Positions 12,714-24,754 of a stretch of 64,000 bases of DNA are shown here, piece by piece (the first letter of the stretch is position 1; every line of letters starts with the position of its first letter). The notes beneath the pieces were generated by a model, which had not been told where the DNA came from, did no database searches, and saw only the letters and a list, made by a program, of their open reading frames with translations. Location: NCBI GenBank assembly GCA_018343915.1, contig JABRWF010000003.1:3534001-3598000 (forward strand), written 5' to 3'. Made by a program: the position numbers and the translations under genes. Source of the stretch: Agroathelia rolfsii. Its lineage: Eukaryota; Basidiomycota; Agaricomycetes; Amylocorticiales; Amylocorticiaceae.

Positions 12714-13278
12714 ACGAATCAATAGAAAGGCGCAAAGGAAGGGCAGCTATGTTGTGGGAGCTGCCAGGCGCATACATGTAGCTTTCTTTTTCCTTGTTCT
12801 CTAATTCAAGTTCTATATTTCACGTACATCAAGTACATATATACTATATCTACTACATATTTATGAATTGGAAAATCCTTTAACTTCGTAGCATTGGGTC
12901 TTGTATTGTTCAAACGCCAGGGAGTAATCCAAACTCCAAAGCCTTCACGCTCATAACGATTCCTTTGCTTTGGCTGACAAATGAAGATGAATACGCCAAA
13001 CAACTCAAGTTGCTCTCAAGAATGGACCCCGATGGTGTTTCTGTTGAATGGAACGGTTTAATGCCTATACCAATGCTCCGAGTCCGGCACTTGGTAAATT
13101 CGACATGTAATGGAACAGGAATGAATGAATTTCCTATCAACAAAATGGACAAAATATGCATAAATCATAACTTGAGCTATACTGCTTCTGTACTAGGTGA
13201 TTTGGGGTTTGAGTCGAATTATTACCACCTCTTCCTAAAAAATAAAATAAAAAGGTCATTGGTGTGGTTAGAATCGAT

Positions 13279-14360
13279 TTACTGAGTAACCGTCAAAGTC
13301 CCTAGATTCCATTTTTGCTCAATGGAGCCATCATACTGACACCACTCGTCGTAGTATGATACTAGTATGATATACACATGAGGACTAAGAATGCTGGACC
13401 CAGATTGTTCTTGTAATGAACACCAAGTTGTATAATCTTTACGTCCTGGGGCAAAAGACAAATCTTTTTGAAGGTGTGCGCTCGGGCTGGCATATTTTCA
13501 GGATCAAAGTACTCAACTGGCTAATTCCGAGGACTTATTGCTGTTCCAGGCAGGATAAGCTGATGCGGACCCCTGACATACGAATGCTCAAAGACGTCAT
13601 TGGCAGCTGTAACTTGTAAATTGATGCAGGGCTGGGAAAGAGTATTCTCGATTGGTCGAAATGACGCACAAACATTTGCGAGTCACGAGGTCAAAAAGCG
13701 TTTCAATAGGACTTTCTTTCAACCTGAGCGCAGTAAATTAGTTTGAAATATAGTCCGCTTATATTCTCACTTGAATATATCAAAATACGAAATATGACAC
13801 CAGCAGTCGTCTTAGGCTAACAACTTGAAGCTTAAGAGCTGGAACCGATTCCCATTGACTGCTTTGGTCAATTTGGCAGTAGTATTATCAAATTGTATTT
13901 ATACACTGTTGAAGTCTTCCAAACCACCAAATCTTCTTCAAGTTCTTCCGAAGGCTCGGAGCTCACGGATCAATTGAGCTACATTATAGCCCACAATTCC
14001 CATCATACTAGGATCATTTCGTTAACCTGGAACCTGAGTCTGATAATCAAGTTGTCTTTCCCGGAGATTACTGCATCAGGGATATATCTTTGCTTATCAA
14101 ATGTCATCAATCCTCGACCAAACGTCCATGACAAATTTTATCTCTCAGGCTCTATAAAGTTACTGTAGTAGCGGCATAACGATCAAATAGTACAACTGGA
14201 AATCTACACATAACGCCACCATGCGCGGGTACTGAATTAAGATGAAACCAAGCAACAGACATACTAACTTGAATTGAGTTGAATTATCGAGGGCAACGAA
14301 ATATACAGCGCGATGCAACGATGGCGTGCGGAAACTTGCGGTTGTTACATCTGTCAATAG
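13279..14360 (-). pseudogene. Decayed protein-coding relic of unknown family
   Basis: On the minus strand several segments read like ordinary protein but are separated by stops and frame changes. Reading 5' to 3' on that strand: SLHRAVYFVALDNSTQF (near 14.3 kb), WTFGRGLMTFDKQRYIPDAV (near 14.1 kb), NLQVTAANDVFEHSYV with GPHQLILPG (near 13.6 kb), and YDEWCQYDGSIEQKWNLG (13.3 kb) ending in a stop at 13279. Plausible introns explain one break, but at least three in-frame stops lie inside the block around 14.15-14.2 kb. I do not recognise the family. A heavily spliced real gene with badly guessed introns is the alternative. Confidence 0.35.
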
Positions 14361-14545
14361 CTTGAACCTTCACAATCTAGTCTTCATGTTTGCTGTCGTA
14401 TCCCGGACAACGGTAGGTCAATCTATGGAGTATTTTATGTCCGCTTCAAGTTTGCCTTTACACTCTCATTCAAAATCACACAGGTGCGCGTATGGCTAGT
14501 AAGACATCTTTTGTTTACAAAGTTCCAAATATTCATATGCAAGAC

Positions 14546-14706
14546 CCAAATGAGAGAGACTAGACAAAGAGAAGAGTAAGTAGAATGATGAGAGAAAAGA
14601 GAGGCAAGAGAGAAGTGGAGGTAGAGAAAGGGTCAATGAAAAGGAATAAAAAATGAGAAAAAAAGAAGAAGAAAAAGAAAGTGAGAAGTAAAAGGGAAAC
14701 AAGCAA
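14546..14706 (+). repeat. Polypurine tract (GA/AAG-rich)
   Basis: Nearly pure A/G on the plus strand for about 160 bases, with only scattered pyrimidines. It lies about 550 bases past the G alpha stop codon, so it may be in or beyond that gene's 3' end, where the transcript strand would be pyrimidine-rich. Low-complexity sequence; the protein-like frames across it are artefacts. Confidence 0.7.
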
Positions 14707-15251
14707 ACCACATAGAATACGCTGGTAAATGTGAAGAAAAGGAACGTGTGACAAGATACTTAAGGCAGAAAATAGTTATCAAAAGGAGGTAGGAGGTGTT
14801 AGATGGATGGATGGTGCATGAAAGAAGGTTGGGCGTAGCCTGAATCGTGGGACGAGGTTATTACCACGTCCGACGAAAATAGAGAAAGGGAGAATATGTA
14901 CAGGAATAGCCCGACCAGCAGCATCCACGAAGATTCCTTAATTGTTATGAAAAACTAGTACACTAGATGGGATTGATGGGGAAAATAAAAGCAAGATCTG
15001 GTGATGGGGGGACCATGTTTGTGTGGTCAGGTTCGAGCCATAGAAGCAGGGAAACGCGGAAGTGTATGCGAGTAAGATGCATGGTTGTGGTGGTGATAGA
15101 CGTAAGATGATGGCGAAAAAAAATCCCCCATGATGATAAAAAAAAGAAAAGGTGCCAGCAGGAGACTGAGAATTTTTATGATCCATTAGCATCCGAACAG
15201 GGTAAAGCAGGATAGAAAAATGGCCTACAGAGAGAAATAAGGCAAAAACAA

Positions 15252-16669
15252 CTATAGAATACCCGAGTCTCTTAGGGCATTCTGTAATATAGTCTCCTTG
15301 ACGGCAGCAAATACTAGTCGCACGTTATTTGTGTCTGTGGCTTGGGTTAAACTGAACTGTATGGTAAGCCCAAGGTATCATAGCAGGAGATAACAACCAC
15401 TTACTGTGGATAGACACTGAGTCGTGCACGATTGACCTGCATAAATCGCCACAAAATATATTTGGCAGCTTTATTGATGTCTTTGCCCCCAGTATATTCC
15501 GGAAAGTATTTCTCCAGTGGTATCTGAGGTGATTGTCAACAATGAATTGAGGGAATATAAGAACGACTGCGTACCTTGGGCAGCTTGTCCTTGAAGATGT
15601 CTATCTTGTTTAGAAAGAGGATTATTGACGTCCGTAGAAACCAACGCGAGTTGATGACGCTCTCAAATAGAACGAGTGACTCGGACATGCGATTCTAAAA
15701 CGAATCAGACCGGTCTGTGCATGTAATCAAGGGTGACAAGACAAACGGACCTGGTTGCGTTCCTCGAGCAGAACCTGGTCATATTCGCTCAAGGCTGTGC
15801 AGAAGATGATACTTGTCACGCTCTCAAAACAGTGAATCCACTTTTTGCGCTCGGACCGTTGTCCGCCGACGTCAAACATATGTATCCTGTCCAATACAAA
15901 ATGAAAATTAGCTCAGGCTCACGTCACCGTCATCTGAGCACACAAGCCAATAAGAAATACGAACGAAAGCTGTTCCATGTTGAATTTAGTCTCCGAGATA
16001 CCCGTTGTCCGCAATCGGGCACGTAGCACATCGGCTTCGGTCGGGACATAGTCTGGCGCGCCTATCCGCGGTGCCTCTTCAAAGAAACTGTGGCGAGTAC
16101 GTTAGGCATGCAGGATCCATAGCAGATGGTGAGAAAACACCCACTATGCTGCATTGTCCATCAGGTAGAATTCACTTTGGTGCTCCATAATTTTGCTAAT
16201 AATGGGATCATGCCAGAGCTGGTATATCGACCGCCCTAGCTCCTCCGTAAACTCGAAGGGAGGGGCTGGCTGTTCAGGTTTATAATCCATCAGCTTATCT
16301 GCAAATTCCTATCAATGAGGCCACCCAAAATGGCAAAAGGATAGGATATCAGTCCATTTGCTTCAAAGAATGTCCCAATAGAATGAGACAAATGTTGTTT
16401 TTTTAAAAAAAGGCATACCCGATTATGTGGTTCCTCGCAATAATAGCCAAATTTGCGCATCGCAAGCGCGATATAGTGTGCCGACTCCAGTACATTCCGG
16501 TAGACGGTGCTACGGCATGCGAGCTTCTCTTCGTGTGAATATCCATTTCGATGAATGATCTTCATTTGCTTCACGATAGTCGACTTGCCTGACTCCCCAG
16601 AGCCTGTGAAACAAAGGGAAACATCATCAGCACAAAAAGTTCACATTCGATAGCAACGAGCATGGCAAA

Positions 16670-16713
<44 letters not shown>

Positions 16714-16966
16714 TATCATGAAGAAGTGATGGAAAATAATGGATGCAGAGACAAAGACGATTGGGGGACAAAGTAACAAGTATTCCCGGGGCCGAGAGAG
16801 GGCAGATGGAACGTCTCATCAAACGCCAAAACAGCGGTCGAGACTAACCAAGCAGCAGTATTTTGCATTCTTTCTTGAACTTGCGAGAATCCTCCTCGAT
16901 CTGGCGGTCAATAGCTTCCGACTTTGCGCGCCCTGTCCTATCCTGAGCCGATACACAGTTCCCCAT
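15252..16966 (-). CDS. Heterotrimeric G protein alpha subunit
   Basis: Minus-strand, multi-exon gene starting [20 protein letters not shown] and ending ALRDSGIL. All G alpha boxes are present: P-loop GSGESGKST followed by [17 protein letters not shown], switch I with [11 protein letters not shown], switch [14 protein letters not shown], guanine-specificity [11 protein letters not shown], and [13 protein letters not shown] (the TCAT box with Gln in place of Cys). Gly2 and Cys4 of MGNC fit N-myristoylation plus palmitoylation, so it should act at the plasma membrane. It would couple pheromone or nutrient receptors to cAMP or MAPK signalling. The C-terminus lacks the Cys at position -4 that pertussis toxin modifies in Gi types. 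Layout resembles basidiomycete Gpa proteins; I do not assign a group. It has a long promoter to its right and faces the importin gene. Confidence 0.95.
16667..16711 (+). repeat. A-run plus (GA)n microsatellite in a G alpha intron
   Basis: About twelve A followed by about sixteen GA units inside the first intron of the G alpha gene. On the transcript strand this is a (TC)n/T polypyrimidine stretch well upstream of the acceptor. Length is likely polymorphic. Confidence 0.9.
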
Positions 16967-17427
16967 GACGGAACACGGCTGAAGGGTAGGTCTGTCTGTG
17001 AAGACGAGTCGGCCTCTCGGGCTAGACGAGAGATGGGCAGATCAAGGTGGAAGGTGTGGGGCTTGTTGCAAGAGAAATAAGAGTGGCCGCTGAGACAGAG
17101 AAAGGCGCGATATTATAATATAATAGTATGTGGTTCTAGGATTTAGGTGTCGTCGAGTTTCGGCGCAGGTTTGCAGAGGACAAGAGGCGAGTGGGCTACA
17201 AGAGTAGTTTAGGTGAGCTGAGTGAACGAGTGAGGGAGAGTGATGGCAAGACCGGTTCGGAGGCACTACAGCCAGTCAGGCTTTGGGTGAATACGTCGCA
17301 CCCGTTGGGACATCAGCAAGCATTTCCGCAGGCGTGCCTTGACTTTGGACCGTGACTAATGTGATGTGTGACACACCATAGACGGTATATGCCGCCTACT
17401 GTCTCCACCGTGACGGTCCGCCTCCCT

Positions 17428-17464
17428 CCTTGTATTTTTCCAACAGGCCACCTTGTATTTTTCC
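17428..17464 (+). repeat. Direct repeat of CCTTGTATTTTTCC
   Basis: Two exact 14-base copies at 17428-17441 and 17451-17464, start-to-start distance 23 bases, about 460 bases upstream of the G alpha ATG. Could be a paired protein-binding site or a small tandem duplication. Confidence 0.75.
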
Positions 17465-18687
17465 GCGACCTTTCTCTATGAAATAGCAACGCCCTCCGTT
17501 TCATCCTGATACCTCTGTTGCTCTCTCCTCTTTCGATGTGCTCTCTACGCATAGCCTATGAACAGTAATACTTGATGTCTAATCATGAACTCCGCTCTGT
17601 CTTGTTATCATCACACCCGTTGTCCCCATCCAGCCATAATTTTGGATCGGCTCCATTGCGGCTATGGCACAATCAGGATGCTGATTGCATATCGGCCATC
17701 CTCATATATTAGCCCAAATCGACTGGCATTTACCCTCCCGGCTGCTCAACGATGGAAGAACTTGAAATTGAAGGATTTCTTGCTATAGACCACGGCAATC
17801 AAAATATCTTAGAACCGCGCCTGGCTTCATTTCATGGACAGTCCACACAGTCCACGTAAGCGCATACATTATCCTAGTTGGTCGGCCAAGGTTACCTGTA
17901 GCAACGATATTTTTCATATATATTATACGTATAGAGGGCCCGTCGTTCCACCACCCCCGGCGGCCCGACAACGGATGTATGAATGGTATGCCACCTAACA
18001 GCCAAGAAACTATTATTATGTTTGAGGGTTTTGTTTTTTGCCCGAGCGCAGCACAGCTGCCGCGACGACATAGGTATATGCATGTATTCACAGCAGCACG
18101 GAATCGCTTGCCTCCGTCTGTCAGATCCTAGTGACGCGGCTAGCCACCAACAACTATCACTTCCCGTACCATCCATCCATCGCATTCCGTTGTTGGTCGG
18201 AATAAGTTGTCATATCCAAACTTCTATATCACCATAGTAAGGCAAAATGGCGGACAAGAAAGCGTGAGGAATATCAAAAAAAAATTGACAGAGGTGCAAC
18301 GTTTGTAGTAGACAGTGGCGGTAGCTTATTACTGGGCTGGACTGTAGGACGACATGTATATCCGCATCTGCCAAGATACTAGGAAATAGACCTGTGGGAG
18401 ATAGCGTAAGCAACGGCATTAAACATCACACCGTAATTAAAAGTAAGTGCATTTTTGGAGCCTCAGATATCCCAAAAAGGAATGTTTGTTCCTGCCAAAA
18501 CTTGGCGTGATGTCCGGTACCGGCTCTCCATTAGGACCAAAATCGAAGAATAGGTCAGAAACTTCTCGAAATCTTTCTCTCTGTTTTTGGGTTTCCATTC
18601 AGGCATCATTATCAAAGTAAACTGGTCCGTTCCGGCTGGCACTTTCAGAGCTTACGATTCTTTTACCATTTTTGATCGAGCCGCCAT

Positions 18688-18725
18688 CAGCGCTACATCA
18701 ACGCCTCTGACAGCGCTACATCAAC
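18688..18725 (+). repeat. Direct repeat of CAGCGCTACATCAAC
   Basis: Two exact 15-base copies at 18688-18702 and 18711-18725, again 23 bases apart start to start. No gene is adjacent; significance unknown. Confidence 0.75.
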
Positions 18726-21700
18726 AAGCCAGTTTCGGTATTGTCATTTTTTTGACACTACGTTAGTGTATTCTGTCTGTCAAGCTGCTCTTGATGGCAC
18801 CAAAGGGAGAAAAAGAACTCGGCTAAATAACCTTTGCGCGTTTCCAGATCCGATCCCGGGCGTGCTGTGCTTCTGACCAGCAACTTATCGCTTTTTCATT
18901 CATTAATTGAATGATTTCATTGTTTGCTCGCTCACACAGGACTTTTCTTCAGGGACAATGGAGAGACGGTTGATTGGCCTTTCATTTGCGACTGGGGGTT
19001 AGCTCAGCTCTGGATCCCTTCAGCCTGATAATTCTTCGGCTGCTCTTTTTCTTTCTCCCTCCCTTTGTTTTTGTTCAAGTTGTGAGGATTTCTTCTCTTT
19101 GAACAAATGGCAATGCCGTCATCGTTATCGTAACCATCTCTTTCACATACGTAATGCCAAACGTGTTCTAACCACGGACCTGTTGGAGTATAGACGTGAT
19201 CAATGATACTATTTTCGACAACTGACAGCCGCGTCTTTGGTAGATTCGAGGTGACTGCTCAAAATGGACCTAGGGAAAGACATCTGCGAGATCATGCATA
19301 TGGGATTATTATAAGGAAGAGTTACGTCATTCATCGCTTGCTCCAAATGCCAGGGAATCACATTACATATACATTCGAGAATACTATAGGCAGTCATCCC
19401 GTTGTTAGCTGTAGCTGGATGAAAATCTAGGGCCCGCTGTGACGGAACACATGCCGCTAGTGCTGCCGATGCCCATCAGGACGTTGCCTGTCATTTCCCT
19501 TGAAAAAAAAAAAAAAAACGCCCATCGTATTCAGCACACCGCACTACTCGGTCCCCATCTCGTGGAAATATTACTGATGCTCGCTCCGCCGTTACCACTA
19601 CTGTCGTAGACATAACCGTGATTGCGATGGTCGCCCTGGGATCCGCGGTTGTTGACCTCTCTTCCGTCTTGAGCGGGCTACCATAGATCGATTAGTTGAC
19701 CTGGGCCTGGGAACTGGCATGTACTGCGTTGGTGATGGGCCCCTTTGACTCCAACCGCCAAGTTGGTATATGGTGACGATGTCCTTGACTGTTCACCGTT
19801 ACTGCAGGTACCTATTGTCAGGTTATTAGTGGTATTGTACTCTTTTGCCTCCAGAATACCGGTGGCCAGGTCGACCAGGCCCCACGGCTGTCGTCAATGG
19901 GTTGTCTCATTACACGCAACAAGACCTTATCATCCAGCAAGCTGGATGCTGTGACAATTCACACCATGCGGCGTATATGTGATCATCGTATTTTCATCAC
20001 AAAACTATCCGGCATGTATCAGTTACGTGGCCTCCATGATGATAAAGCAGGTACGAGCGATACATAATATCTGATTGCTACATCCATTTATGCATCATCT
20101 CCGGACGATGACGAGAAATATACATTTAATTTTCGAAGTGTAAATGTGCCAAGGCCCGATAACAATTGGTTCCTAGCAGAGACGATACTTGTTATGATCA
20201 TGATAGAATACGACGATAACTGTCATGGGGACAACAAGCTTAGTTAATGGGCAGTAGGATCATCATCGCTGCCGTTCTGCATGCGGAGCCCGACATCAGA
20301 TACGGACCTGCCTATCAACTGTTCCATTTTTTATAACATGATACACCACTAGACCATCATTTGTCACGATGTTAAAAAAAAAGGTTTCTTTCCTTGCTGT
20401 CGCAGTGTATTTTATTCTATTACAAGCATGGATGTTTATTAACTGGCGAACAACATTTTTCCGCGAGTGCAAGGCATTCTTCTTACAGAGAAAGATGTAT
20501 CAAACACAGAATATGGTGTGGGTATCCACAGTGAGTGTATAGGGTGTTAGTATATGTCTGTCAGAAAATAGGATAGTTCACCTTCATAGCCGTGAACAAA
20601 CTCGGCAGCCCTCAGGGGTAGGTAGCATGTGGAATGTCGGCTTTTAACGTGATTGAAATCCTAACATAGATGGCATATCGTCGCCTTACGTTTGATCGAG
20701 AGCAGATTTTTATTTTATTTATTTATTTTAGAACTGTGGTCATGGAGTATTTGATCATCTGTCAGCTACATTCAACTTCTGCTGAGTATAGTAGATCATT
20801 AAACTATGTAAAGTTAGTATCAAGCAGCTGGACTCGGAAAAGGTTAGGACCTGAGGCCTGAGGCCTACGGGTTATTTGATGGCTACACACAGCGGGCGCC
20901 ACAAGTTTATGACATATCGTATCCGAGGCATTGATTAATAGATGGTCTTCAGACTCCTGTGAGGTTCTAGATGGCTCGCTAGGCCCGCGGGCAAGAAAGG
21001 TGGACGATCGAAGCCAACAGCCATCCTGTGAAGAGCAGAACTTGGATTTGGTCATGGTCTGAAACAGTTGTAGCACTGATGAGTTTAGGGATTCGAGCGA
21101 AGCAGGTTGCGAAGTGTCTAAATCCGTTTTGTCGACGAGATGAAGAAAAAAAAAAACTCCATAGTACCAGTCATAATAGACCATTTAGAAAATGAAAAAT
21201 GAAGTCGATGTCGGACCCGAGATGGATATGCTACTGAGGGGGCAGATTGCAATCCAACTTATAAGGATCGCCATTGACAATTACGTGCAAACGATGGTGA
21301 CGGATCACGCTAACAAGTAGGGTGGAAAAAGACGAAAGACTAGTCAGGCTTGCACTGCGAACCGGCGGCGGCAGCGCAAAGATACGTAAGGCTGTCTGCT
21401 GAATCAGCCGATAATGTTCCGCTATGCTTGGAATCGCCAGATGAGTATCCGAGAGACACCGAGACACCGACTACCGTCGTCACCATTATAGCCGGTAATT
21501 ACGCTGAAAAACCATAAGAATATCGTCCAGAGCATCCTTAGGAAAAGAAGGTCTTCAGGTGCTTCAGGTTTGGCCTGCGTATTCATAAGTATACAGCTAA
21601 CACCTGATCCTGGTTAAGGTGACGGGAGACGCTCTGGTCTCGGACTCGGACACGATGGCGTGTTGTCATATTTAGCAATTTTTGTCGGATAACGTGACGG

Positions 21701-21863
21701 CGGGCCGCTCGAAAGCCGAGTCGAATCACGGTCAGATGACTGCCAACACCTGGACGTGGGTGTGCCTATTATTTCTCAAAAACGCGAGCACTATGCACAG
21801 TGTGGGGCCCCACTTATAACTACTACAGCTCGCACGCCCCAGAAGCGTAATCTAAGGCAAGAT

Positions 21864-24243
<2,380 letters not shown>

Positions 24244-24601
24244 TCTACAGAAAATTTTACACTGCTTAGAATCGAAAAAGAATGAATACGTGATGTTTTA
24301 AACGCCTCTGCGATGTGTTCACGCATCTGCAGTCGGCATGACCCTTTCTGATTACAAGGAAGCAGTGTCAGTATCGGAAGAACCCTGTTAATGACTCCAC
24401 CCCGCCAAGTACCGTACAGCCACCGACAATGTTTTTTTGTACGAACATGGGTACGCAGAGAGCACAAGATACTAGCGGCTAGTGCTGTAACGATATTCAG
24501 TTTCTACTGGTGCTCGGTATATACGTAGTAAATGACAGTTAGTAGAGACTAACTACTGTAGTAATGCTTGCATGTTGAATCCGCAAAACCCGGGGTACGG
24601 C

Positions 24602-24608
24602 CACGTGA
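24602..24608 (+). promoter_or_regulatory. CACGTGA E-box (Cbf1/bHLH-type) upstream of the bestrophin gene
   Basis: CACGTGATC lies about 150 bases before the ATG at 24755. The same nine bases occur upstream of the PLP-enzyme gene at 29712. CACGTG is the known core for fungal bHLH factors; use here is inferred. Confidence 0.4.
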
Positions 24609-24754
24609 TCAGACGCGTGAAGTCAGTGATTGCATTTGATGGTTGGCACTGGAAATTCGTCATTCGCAGTCACAGTGTCTACTCTTGCATCTATCTTCAC
24701 TCGTTACTTCTATTCACTGTCTGTCTTTCTTGCATATCATATAAACTATTTATC

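Larger units (their letters stand above)
12714..15251. other. Gene-free interval with a coding relic and purine-rich tract
   Basis: Convergent 3' flanks of the importin (+) and G alpha (-) genes. No intact gene is supported. Protein-like but broken minus-strand frames occupy about 12.9-14.4 kb (listed separately), and a purine-rich tract lies nearer the G alpha end. Confidence 0.55.
16967..21863. other. Long gene-free region between G alpha and GH43 genes
   Basis: Nearly 5 kb with only short, unrelated open frames on both strands. Its ends act as divergent promoters for the G alpha (-) and GH43 (+) genes. It holds two short direct repeats with a 23-base period (listed), an A17 run at about 19502, and an uninterrupted but ATG-poor frame at about 19790-20066 that resembles no family I know. 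No transposon termini, tRNA or rRNA were found. Confidence 0.6.

Noticed and set aside
12965..13285. Plus-strand frame of 106 codons
   Set aside because: No recognisable domain, no promoter, and the minus strand of the neighbouring sequence looks more protein-like. Not called as a gene.
14496..14754. Hydrophobic Leu/Phe/Ser-rich minus-strand frames
   Set aside because: They are translations of the polypurine tract; composition alone explains the apparent membrane protein.
15000..15060. Possible tRNA B-box (GGTTCGAGCC)
   Set aside because: No matching A-box, acceptor stem or T-stem pairing could be found around it.
18990..19060. tRNA-like start GGGGGTTAGCTCAG
   Set aside because: It resembles a tRNA D-arm region, but there is no anticodon arm or T-loop downstream and no closing acceptor stem.
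19790..20066. Uninterrupted plus-strand frame near 19.8-20.1 kb
   Set aside because: No ATG at its beginning, no domain recognised and no clear splice partners, so coding status cannot be supported.
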